From Bacteroidales bacterium GP3 (lineage in GTDB: Bacteria > Bacteroidota > Bacteroidia > Bacteroidales > Muribaculaceae): a stretch of 9,774 nucleotides of DNA. Below the pieces are notes generated by a model. It searched no databases. It had not been told where the DNA came from and saw only the letters and a program-made list of their open reading frames with translations. The stretch covers positions 1,343-11,116 of the forward strand of contig DAAK01000015.1 of NCBI GenBank assembly GCA_001701075.1, read 5' to 3'. A program made the translations under genes and the position numbers. Positions 1-5,293 of this stretch are shown piece after piece; the first letter of the stretch is position 1, and the number at the start of each line of letters is the position of its first letter.

Positions 1-126
1 GAGGGTCTGAATTAACAAATATTTGCTAAAATGATGGAATGAGGATTAAAATTTAGATAAATTAACATAAATGGAAATATTTAAGATAGATTAACATTTT
101 AGAGGGAGAAATAATGAGAAAAAAGC
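1..126. other. AT-rich upstream region, no gene seen
   Basis: This AT-rich stretch at the left edge has stops in every frame and no convincing coding region on either strand. A short open stretch ending near position 29 could be the tail of an upstream gene, but it is too short to judge. Nothing else recognisable was found here. Confidence 0.5.
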
Positions 127-157
127 TTTGCGGTTTGGATTTTATGTCCTAACTTTG
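127..157 (+). promoter_or_regulatory. Bacteroidota-type promoter for the inositol-phosphate synthase gene
   Basis: The -33 box TTTG (127-130) lies exactly 19 bases before the -7 box TAACTTTG (150-157). This matches the consensus of the Bacteroidota primary sigma factor (TTTG, about 19 bases, TAnnTTTG). Transcription should start near 161-165, leaving a leader of about 100 bases. The leader can form a hairpin with arms TTTTCCCG (164-171) and CGGGAAAA (187-194). It is the best consensus match in the window together with the sigma factor and rRNA promoters, which fits strong expression. Confidence 0.85.
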
Positions 158-267
158 CCGACGTTTTCCCGAAATTCCAAAATGACCGGGAAAAACCGAA
201 TAAGACAATAACAATATTTTTAAATAGTCAGGTTCCTGCAGAGGAAACTGCTCTAAAAAACGAAATT

Positions 268-1593
268 ATGGCAAACAAAGCAGCAAAGCCCAACGGAAAA
301 TTGGGTGTTATGGTGGTAGGCAATGGCGCCGTGGCCACAACATTTATGACCGGTGTCTTGATGACACGCAAGGGTCTCACCAAGCCCGTTGGCAGCATGT
401 GCATGTACGATAAAATCCGCGTAGGCAAAGGCGAGGATAAGAAATATCTCCACTATAAGGATATCGTGCCACTTGCAGACCTCAATGACATAGAATTCGC
501 AACATGGGACGTATATCCCGCAAATGCGTATGAGTCAGCTATTAATGCAGAGGTGCTGAAAGAGAAGGATATCAATCCAGTTAAGGAGGAACTTGAGGCC
601 ATCAAGCCAATGAAGGCTGCTTTCGACAAGAACTATGCAAAGCGTCTTGTGGGCGACAACGTGATGAAAGGAAAGACCCGCTGGGAGATGGCAGAGCAGA
701 TACGTGAAGATATCCGCAACTTCAAGAAAGAAAAAGGTCTTGACCGCGTAGTAGTGCTCTGGGCAGCTTCCACTGAGGTCTATGTACCGGTTGACAAAGA
801 GGTGCATGGCACACTGGAATCTCTTGAGGCAGCCATGAAGGCCGACAACAAGGAGAAGATTGCACCTTCAATGTGCTACGCATATGCAGCCTTGAAAGAG
901 GGAGCTCCTTTCATCATGGGCGCACCAAACACCACAGTGGATATCCCTGCAATGTGGGAACTTGCAGAGCAGACAGGCATGCCAATCGCAGGCAAGGACT
1001 TCAAGACAGGCCAGACACTCGTCAAGTCGGGTTTCGCACCTATCATCGGCACCCGTTGCCTTGGTCTTTCAGGATGGTTCTCAACCAACATCCTCGGCAA
1101 CCGCGACGGTCTTGTGCTTGACGAGCCAGCAAACTTCCGCACAAAAGAGGTTTCAAAACTCTCTACACTTGAATCAATTCTCGTTCCGGAAAATCAGCCA
1201 GACCTTTATGGCCACGGAAACGATGAGGACACTCAATACTACCACAAAGTACGTATCAACTACTATCCGCCCCGCAACGACAACAAGGAGGGCTGGGATA
1301 ATATTGACATCTTCGGCTGGATGGGATATCCGATGCAGATCAAGATCAACTTCCTCTGCCGCGACTCTATCCTTGCCGCTCCGCTCTGCCTTGACCTTGT
1401 ATTGCTGAGCGACCTTGCAGCACGTGCAGGCCGCAGTGGCATCCAGCGCTTCCTGAGCTTCTTCCTCAAGAGCCCGATGCACGACTATACAAAGGGAGAA
1501 GTGCCAGTCAACCATCTTTTCCAGCAGTATGTGATGCTGAAAAACGCAATCCGCGAGATGGGTGGCTACGAGGCAGACGAAGAAATCGATTGA
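268..1593 (+). CDS. ino1: Inositol-3-phosphate synthase (MIPS)
   Basis: This enzyme converts D-glucose 6-phosphate to 1D-myo-inositol 3-phosphate with bound NAD+ as an internal hydride carrier (EC 5.5.1.4, cytoplasmic). The 441-residue protein begins with a Rossmann NAD-binding motif GNGAVATT at residues 18-25. The family core follows: GKDFKTGQTLVKSG, then LGNRDGLVLDEP and FRTKEVSK (290-297), where K293 and K297 match the catalytic lysine pair. SFFLKSP (397-403) carries K401, another conserved lysine. Its length falls between the short actinobacterial and long eukaryotic forms. The ATG at 268 lies about 105 bases after a consensus promoter, and a strong terminator follows, so it appears monocistronic. 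Codons favour C-ending forms (AAC, GGC, TTC, ATC) more than neighbouring genes do, suggesting high expression. In gut Bacteroides, MIPS supplies inositol for inositol phospholipids; the lipid synthase and phosphatase genes are not in this window. Confidence 0.95.
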   Translation: MANKAAKPNGKLGVMVVGNGAVATTFMTGVLMTRKGLTKPVGSMCMYDKIRVGKGEDKKYLHYKDIVPLADLNDIEFATWDVYPANAYESAINAEVLKEKDINPVKEELEAIKPMKAAFDKNYAKRLVGDNVMKGKTRWEMAEQIREDIRNFKKEKGLDRVVVLWAASTEVYVPVDKEVHGTLESLEAAMKADNKEKIAPSMCYAYAALKEGAPFIMGAPNTTVDIPAMWELAEQTGMPIAGKDFKTGQTLVKSGFAPIIGTRCLGLSGWFSTNILGNRDGLVLDEPANFRTKEVSKLSTLESILVPENQPDLYGHGNDEDTQYYHKVRINYYPPRNDNKEGWDNIDIFGWMGYPMQIKINFLCRDSILAAPLCLDLVLLSDLAARAGRSGIQRFLSFFLKSPMHDYTKGEVPVNHLFQQYVMLKNAIREMGGYEADEEID

Positions 1594-1635
1594 TAGCTTT
1601 TTCCAATGGAGGATACAGACATCCTTCCTATAGCT

Positions 1636-1667
1636 GGGACGCCCTTGTGAAAGGGCGTCTCATTTTT
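1636..1667 (+). terminator. Intrinsic terminator of the MIPS gene
   Basis: An 11-bp stem (1636-1646 with 1651-1661, one G-T wobble, GC-rich core ACGCCCTT/AAGGGCGT) closes a GTGA tetraloop. It is followed by an uninterrupted T run at 1663-1667. It lies 43 bases after the MIPS stop codon and should separate that gene from trmD. Confidence 0.9.
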
Positions 1668-1701
1668 ATGATAAAAACAGTATGTAATATGTTTATATAA
1701 A

Positions 1702-1807
1702 AGAGGCAATATCATAAAGCGCCTCTCCGAGGCTACTTGCAGAATATCCGAATTACCCCAGACTTAAGTCTGGGGTTTCGGCATAATCATCAGGTCTCCG
1801 ACCTGAT
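1702..1807. repeat. REP-like cluster of hairpins between MIPS and trmD
   Basis: Three perfect inverted repeats lie within about 100 bases. GCCTC (1721-1725) and GAGGC (1729-1733) close a TCC loop. A 22-bp perfect palindrome (1755-1776) has arms ACCCCAGAC and GTCTGGGGT around TTAA, with an outer pair CCGAA (1748-1752) and TTCGG (1777-1781). ATCAGGTC (1789-1796) and GACCTGAT (1800-1807) again close a TCC loop. The first and third hairpins share the core TCTCCGA with different but fully paired stems. AGAGGC (1702-1707) can also pair with GCCTCT (1721-1726). The arrangement resembles dispersed REP elements that RAYT transposases act on, but no such enzyme is in the window. Copy number in the genome is unknown. 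Confidence 0.6.
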
Positions 1808-1855
1808 CTAATATAGGAATTATCATAGTTCGGAATATCTTAGATTATAGATAAG

Positions 1856-2533
1856 ATGAGAATAGACATATTGACTGTGATGCCGGAGATGCTTGAGTCT
1901 CCACTGAATACATCGATAGTGAAGCGGGCCCAGGATAAGGGGCTTGTTGAGATTCATGTGCATAATCTCAGGGATTACACTACGGATAAGCACCGGAAGG
2001 TGGATGACTATCCATTTGGGGGAGAGGCCGGTATGGTGATGAAGATACAGCCTGTGGATGCCTGCATATCGAAGCTGAAAGCGGAGCGCGAATATGACGA
2101 GGTCATCTTCATGACGCCCGATGGAGGAACTTTTGACCAACCGATGGCCAACAGTCTGTCGCTGCTTAATAACATCATAATCCTTTGCGGTCATTATAAA
2201 GGTATCGACTACCGTATCAGGGAGCATTTCGTCACGAAGGAGATCTCCATTGGCGATTATGTCCTGACCGGAGGAGAACTTCCGGCTGCGTGTGTGGTAG
2301 ATGCGGTGGTGCGTCTTTTGCCCGGTGCCATTGGCGATGAGCAATCTGCACTTTCTGATTCATTTCAAGATAAATTGCTGGCGCCACCGGTATATACCCG
2401 GCCTGCAGACTATAACGGATGGAAGGTGCCGGAAGTGTTGCTGAGTGGGCATGAGGCAAAGATAGCTCAATGGCGGATGGATCAGGCGGTGGAGCGGACG
2501 CGGAGGCTGAGGCCGGATTTGATGAATGATTAA
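1856..2533 (+). CDS. trmD: tRNA (guanine-N1-)-methyltransferase TrmD
   Basis: TrmD methylates N1 of G37, next to the anticodon, in tRNAs for Leu, Pro and Arg, using S-adenosylmethionine; this prevents +1 frameshifting (EC 2.1.1.228). The 225-residue protein has the usual family length. It shows the SPOUT trefoil-knot signatures: FGGEAGMVMK (54-63), LCGHYKGIDYRI (110-121) and EISIGDYVLTGGELPA (129-144). SDSF at 167-170 holds the likely catalytic aspartate D168, and R153 matches the conserved arginine; TRP and VLLSGHEAKI follow as in the family. CGHYKG replaces the CGRYEG of E. coli, which I recall as normal for Bacteroidales. It stands apart from rpsP, rimM and rplS, its partners in many other phyla. 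The ATG at 1856 is the family-typical start (MRIDILTVMPEM). No good promoter was found in the 48 bases before it. Confidence 0.97.
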   Translation: MRIDILTVMPEMLESPLNTSIVKRAQDKGLVEIHVHNLRDYTTDKHRKVDDYPFGGEAGMVMKIQPVDACISKLKAEREYDEVIFMTPDGGTFDQPMANSLSLLNNIIILCGHYKGIDYRIREHFVTKEISIGDYVLTGGELPAACVVDAVVRLLPGAIGDEQSALSDSFQDKLLAPPVYTRPADYNGWKVPEVLLSGHEAKIAQWRMDQAVERTRRLRPDLMND

Positions 2534-2539
2534 ATATTT

Positions 2540-2720
2540 ATTTAAGTTTCGCAGGCTCAACTTAAATTAGTTTAATTGTTTAACCGTTTAAGAAGTTTAG
2601 TTTATTTGAAATCTTAATTAATAATTAAAACCTACATTATTTTTGCAAATTCTCACCAAGGAACTAAACGATTAAACACTTAAACATTTAAACATTAAAT
2701 TTCGCTGTCGAAATTTTAAA
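2540..2720 (+). repeat. Structured intergenic element A with 8-bp periodic arrays
   Basis: The region starts just after trmD with a hairpin: ATTTAAGTT (2540-2548) and AACTTAAAT (2559-2567) around the 10-nt loop TCGCAGGCTC. Next comes an array of GTTTAAnn units with an 8-bp period (2570-2592). Further on is a complementary array of TTAAACnn units (2665-2697). The arms 2567-2591 and 2664-2688 match as an inverted repeat at 20 of 25 positions by my count. A second hairpin, AAATTTCG (2697-2704) with CGAAATTT (2709-2716), has loop CTGT. A promoter -7 box lies between the arrays, so the second array would be transcribed as leader of the next gene. The element resembles one at 3620-3690. Confidence 0.6.
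2638..2645 (+). promoter_or_regulatory. -7 promoter box for the nucleotidyltransferase gene
   Basis: TATTTTTG (2638-2645), followed by CA, fits the TAnnTTTG consensus. No good -33 box lies at the usual distance; the nearest TTTG (2605-2608) is 29 bases away. A transcript starting near 2650-2655 would have a leader of about 100 bases containing the TTAAACnn array and the hairpin at 2697-2716. Confidence 0.5.
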
Positions 2721-2751
2721 TTATAATGATAAAAGATTATAGAGATACGAT

Positions 2752-3456
2752 ATGGATTTTGTGATACTTGCGGGAGGATTGGGGTCAAGATTTGTGAAGG
2801 AGGGGTATGAGGTGCCGAAGCCTCTTGTGCCACTTTTCGGGAAACCGATGATTGGGGTGCTGATCAATACGCTGATGAAATGCGGGGCAGAACACATCTA
2901 TGTGGGAGCCAATGCAAGGATGCAGCCGCTACTTGATTATCTTGAAGAACTCCGAAGGGAGGGGCTGCCTGTCGTCTGCCGACCAATCATCACCGACAAT
3001 TCCTATTGCACGCTCAAGGCTGCTTCAGAAGGGATTGAGGGGAAATTTATAGCCATGACATGCGATGCCATTTTCCCGACAGATGAGTTCAAGGAGTATG
3101 TAAAGAGCGTTGAGGAGGCGCCTGCTGATGTGGCGTTGATGGGACTGACCCGATTTGTGGAGGATGAGAGTCCTCTGTATGCAAGGGTGAATAAGGATGG
3201 AGAGGTCATCGACTACAGATATGGCGGAGCACCCTTTGAGGAGGGTGTAATCGTGTCGGCAGGATTATATGGGCTTTCAGGGAAGATTATGAATGTCATT
3301 CCGGAGCTTGGTCTTGAGCCGGAGTCGCTGAGCGATTTCCAGCGGCTTCTTGCAGTGAAGACACCGGTGAAGGTGCGTCCGTTTGAGTTTTCGATAGCAT
3401 TCGATGTGGATAATACCCGGGATCGGCTGCATGCGGAAAGTTTTCTTCAACGATAA
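2752..3456 (+). CDS. NDP-sugar-type nucleotidyltransferase (MobA/RmlA-like fold)
   Basis: This 234-residue protein has a single nucleotidyltransferase domain of the GT-A-like fold that joins a sugar (or polyol) phosphate to an NTP. The N-terminal signature LAGGLGSRF (6-14) binds the nucleotide phosphates, and the PK pair at 22-23 supplies the conserved lysine. CDAIF places a metal-binding aspartate at D105, and FDVDNT (217-222) holds a second acidic pair near the C-terminus. It has no added left-handed beta-helix, unlike GlmU, so it is a stand-alone transferase. The exact substrate cannot be read from the sequence. A CTP- or UTP-dependent enzyme for a sugar phosphate is possible; so is a link to inositol-lipid or surface glycan synthesis, since MIPS lies 1.2 kb upstream (inference only). 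The ATG at 2752 places the signature right at the N-terminus, as expected. An upstream ATG at 2726 opens a 12-codon frame that overlaps this start. Confidence 0.85.
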   Translation: MDFVILAGGLGSRFVKEGYEVPKPLVPLFGKPMIGVLINTLMKCGAEHIYVGANARMQPLLDYLEELRREGLPVVCRPIITDNSYCTLKAASEGIEGKFIAMTCDAIFPTDEFKEYVKSVEEAPADVALMGLTRFVEDESPLYARVNKDGEVIDYRYGGAPFEEGVIVSAGLYGLSGKIMNVIPELGLEPESLSDFQRLLAVKTPVKVRPFEFSIAFDVDNTRDRLHAESFLQR

Positions 3457-3462
3457 ATGATG

Positions 3463-3497
3463 AGTCTTCAGTCTTCAGATTTCAGTCTTCAGAGTTT
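3463..3497 (+). repeat. 7-bp periodic array, unit AGTCTTC
   Basis: Five consecutive 7-base units begin 6 bases after the nucleotidyltransferase stop codon. Exact AGTCTTC occurs at 3463, 3470 and 3484; variants are AGATTTC at 3477 and AGAGTTT at 3491. The same unit family recurs after the membrane protein gene at 4464. It does not code and forms no stem. Confidence 0.85.
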
Positions 3498-3512
3498 GAC
3501 TTGGCTGGGGGA

Positions 3513-3542
3513 GTGAAAAAATGGGTTTGTTCACATTTTTTT
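3513..3542 (+). terminator. Probable terminator of the nucleotidyltransferase gene
   Basis: GTGAA (3513-3517) pairs with TTCAC (3530-3534), and the inner AAA/TTT can extend the stem past one mismatch. A run of seven T residues (3536-3542) follows directly. The stem is weak, but the T run and the position between a stop codon and a new promoter support a terminator. Confidence 0.55.
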
Positions 3543-3551
3543 AGACTCTTC

Positions 3552-3584
3552 TTTAGTTTTTTCGCATATATTTGATTAATTTTG
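3552..3584 (+). promoter_or_regulatory. Promoter for the divIC-coaX-lptC gene run
   Basis: A -7 box TAATTTTG (3577-3584), followed by CA, fits TAnnTTTG exactly and is identical over ten bases to the rRNA promoter -7 region at 9485. The -33 region is poor (TTAG at 3553-3556, 20 bases away). Transcription from about 3590 would give a leader of roughly 110 bases carrying element B. Confidence 0.6.
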
Positions 3585-3619
3585 CACTTCCGTATGTCCA
3601 TACCAGACATATATATAAT

Positions 3620-3690
3620 TCAACTTTCGCAAGCCAAAGTTGAGAAATCGCTTAACTCTTAAACATTAAGGGGCGCTTGCGAATTTTAAA
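3620..3690 (+). repeat. Structured leader element B, related to element A
   Basis: The element starts with a hairpin: TCAACTT (3620-3626) and AAGTTGA (3637-3643) around the 10-nt loop TCGCAAGCCA, nearly the same loop as in element A. A short 8-bp periodic TTAAAC stretch (about 3650-3668) follows. The end, from TTAAACATTAA to GAATTTTAAAT, aligns closely with the end of element A just before the next start codon. TTCGCAAGC (3626-3634) can instead pair perfectly with GCTTGCGAA (3675-3683), which would break the first hairpin and place the 3' arm 16 bases before the GTG start. Two mutually exclusive folds in a leader are consistent with regulation, but this is inference. Confidence 0.55.
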
Positions 3691-3699
3691 TATATAAAG

Positions 3700-4017
3700 G
3701 TGAGCAGTTTTTCGAGAAAGACCGCATTTTGGTTTAAACGAAGTGCCAACATACCGCTTCTGATCATAGGAGTGTTTTTCATTGGGCTGTTGTTGCTCAA
3801 TGAAGATGCGTCATTTACTCAAAGCATGAGCTTTGAGAAAGAGATCATACGCCTCAAGAAGGAAATAAAGGAAAATAAGGATTCAGCCGCGTACTATAGG
3901 AGCCGAAGACTTGCTATAGAGCGAGGCGATGACGAGCTTGAGTATATAGCGCGTGAGCAATATCATATGAAGCGTCCTACAGAAGATGTGTTCCTGCTGG
4001 TGCCACCGTCAAAATGA
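3700..4017 (+). CDS. divIC: Septum formation initiator protein, FtsB/DivIC family
   Basis: This small bitopic membrane protein of the divisome scaffolds FtsL and FtsQ-type partners at the septum. The 105-residue protein has a short basic N-terminus, one membrane helix (about 18-34) and a periplasmic coiled coil rich in E, K and I/L heptads (about 44-70). It ends in the family motif EYIAREQYHMKRPTEDVFLL (81-100). Length and order match the FtsB/DivIC family. The start is a GTG at 3700: an in-frame stop lies at 3667-3669 and the next ATG (codon 43) would remove the membrane helix. It is the first gene of a same-strand run, with the next gene 7 bases downstream. The leader contains element B, whose alternative fold ends near this start. 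Confidence 0.88.
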   Translation: MSSFSRKTAFWFKRSANIPLLIIGVFFIGLLLLNEDASFTQSMSFEKEIIRLKKEIKENKDSAAYYRSRRLAIERGDDELEYIAREQYHMKRPTEDVFLLVPPSK

Positions 4018-4024
4018 CCTATAG

Positions 4025-4471
4025 ATGAAAAAAGGAAAAGAATCCACTCAGGACGCCGGAATTTCTCCGCAACTTGAGAAGAGACGAAAATATGTTGAGA
4101 CAGCAGCCACCTTAGGGTTGCTATTTGTGCTTGTGGCCATGATAGCCCCTTTTCTTGAGGAATGGCTCGGGCGATCAATGATGTGGGTGAAGTGGGTGTA
4201 TGCTGCCGGAGCACTTATCTATACATGTGCCCGAGTGGTGAATGTGAATGCACCCGGGGATTCGCTTCGACTGCGTCGCTTGCGCCGACTTGAATTCTGG
4301 GCTGGGATGTGCTTTATAGTCGGGGCTGCGTTCTGGTTTTATAAACTTCAGTATTACTCCGGCTTTTTCGCCGGTCCATTGGCCATAATGAGGCAGACAG
4401 TGGCTTTCACTATGGCAGGGGCTGTAATTCAGATTGTGGCAAGCTGGATGATAGTGCGATGTAAGTCTTGA
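4025..4471 (+). CDS. Conserved four-helix membrane protein of unknown function
   Basis: I do not recognise a named family beyond a conserved Bacteroidales membrane protein that follows divIC. The 148 residues show a charged cytoplasmic-looking N-terminus (1-26) and four hydrophobic segments at about 27-45, 52-70, 90-108 and 122-144. A strongly basic loop (RLRRLRRLEF, about 81-90) lies between helices two and three, so by the positive-inside rule both ends and that loop should be cytoplasmic. No catalytic motif is visible. It starts 7 bases after divIC, so the two are surely co-transcribed, and a role in the envelope or division is possible but unproven. Its last two codons and stop (AAG TCT TGA) form part of the 7-bp periodic array that follows. 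Confidence 0.75.
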   Translation: MKKGKESTQDAGISPQLEKRRKYVETAATLGLLFVLVAMIAPFLEEWLGRSMMWVKWVYAAGALIYTCARVVNVNAPGDSLRLRRLRRLEFWAGMCFIVGAAFWFYKLQYYSGFFAGPLAIMRQTVAFTMAGAVIQIVASWMIVRCKS

Positions 4472-4505
4472 GTCTTCAGTCTTCAGAGTTCAGATTTCAG
4501 TCGAT
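4464..4505 (+). repeat. 7-bp periodic array across a stop codon, unit AGTCTTC
   Basis: Six 7-base units run from inside the last codons of the membrane protein gene. Units start at 4464 (AGTCTTG), 4471 and 4478 (AGTCTTC), 4485 (AGAGTTC), 4492 (AGATTTC) and 4499 (AGTCGAT). The first unit supplies the end of the coding sequence and most of the TGA stop. The unit family is the same as at 3463-3497. Confidence 0.85.
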
Positions 4506-4540
4506 GAGTCGATTAGTATTAAGAGATAAGAAAATAAAAA

Positions 4541-5293
4541 ATGAGTAGGAAGAGATTTCTTGCAGTTGACCAAGGCAATACTATGCTGAAGCTCACTCTC
4601 CTTGAGGAGGGGGAGCTGAAGGAGGTATGCCGGTTTTCAGCAAACTCAGTGGAGGATATCTTCGCTGTAGTGGAGCGCTGGAAACCAGATTGCGGGGCCT
4701 TCTGCTCTGTAGGGAAGATAGATTCGAGGATGGTGGAATCGCTCAGATTGGCTCTTGAAGGACGCCTTCTGATTCTTTCCCGCTCTACAAAACTTCCAAT
4801 AAGAATAGATTATGCCACGCCATCGACGCTTGGGCTTGACAGAGTGGCATTAGCTGTGGGGGCAGCGATGATGTATAAGGGGAAGACATTAATGGTGGCA
4901 GATGCCGGGACAGCCGTCACGCTGGATTTGGTAGATGCAGAACCGGCATTCCGTGGCGGAAGGATCTCTCCAGGCTTGCGCTTGCGTTTTGAGTCTCTTC
5001 ATCAGCAAACATCGGCGTTGCCGATGGTAGAGGCAGCGGGACTCATTCCAATTGTGGGCGACACAACGGATACCTGTATACGCTCGGGGGTAGTCATGGG
5101 TCTATCGGATGAGATAGTGGGGACATATCATCAGTATAAGAAAATTTATGGATGCGAAAGGCTCGTGCTGACCGGAGGAGATGCCGGCTTGCTTGCTTCC
5201 TGCATTAATTCACGCGTACCAACCGACCATGTCGCTGACTTGATGGCGAGGGGTCTGCTTTATATCTATAAATACAATTTCAATGAAATCTAA
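4541..5293 (+). CDS. coaX: Type III pantothenate kinase CoaX
   Basis: CoaX phosphorylates pantothenate with ATP, the first step of coenzyme A synthesis (EC 2.7.1.33). The type III enzyme is not feedback-inhibited by CoA and needs a monovalent cation. The 250-residue protein belongs to the ASKHA fold. VDQGNTMLK (9-17) is the phosphate-1 motif with D10. GLDR (98-101) gives D100, the probable catalytic base. DAGTA (121-125) is the phosphate-2 motif, and GGRISPGL followed by TSALP (139-161) is the family's pantothenate and dimer region. The ATG at 4541 lies 10 residues before the first motif, as expected. The gene follows a 69-base gap that includes a 7-bp periodic array. Its stop overlaps the start of the next gene by 11 bases, suggesting translational coupling. 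Confidence 0.95.
   Translation: MSRKRFLAVDQGNTMLKLTLLEEGELKEVCRFSANSVEDIFAVVERWKPDCGAFCSVGKIDSRMVESLRLALEGRLLILSRSTKLPIRIDYATPSTLGLDRVALAVGAAMMYKGKTLMVADAGTAVTLDLVDAEPAFRGGRISPGLRLRFESLHQQTSALPMVEAAGLIPIVGDTTDTCIRSGVVMGLSDEIVGTYHQYKKIYGCERLVLTGGDAGLLASCINSRVPTDHVADLMARGLLYIYKYNFNEI

Noticed and set aside
962..1408. 148-codon open frame inside MIPS, other frame
   Set aside because: It is a shadow of the MIPS gene, low-complexity in Ser, Thr and Arg, and has no homology that I recognise.
1808..1855. Promoter for trmD at TAGTTCGG near 1828
   Set aside because: The -7 match is poor and there is no -33 box at the right distance.
1823..2344. 173-codon minus-strand open frame opposite trmD
   Set aside because: TrmD motifs on the plus strand are unambiguous, and the minus-strand product has no family features.
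2726..2764. ATG at 2726 as the true start of the nucleotidyltransferase
   Set aside because: It is in another frame and closes after 12 codons; the signature LAGGLGSRF fits a start at 2752.
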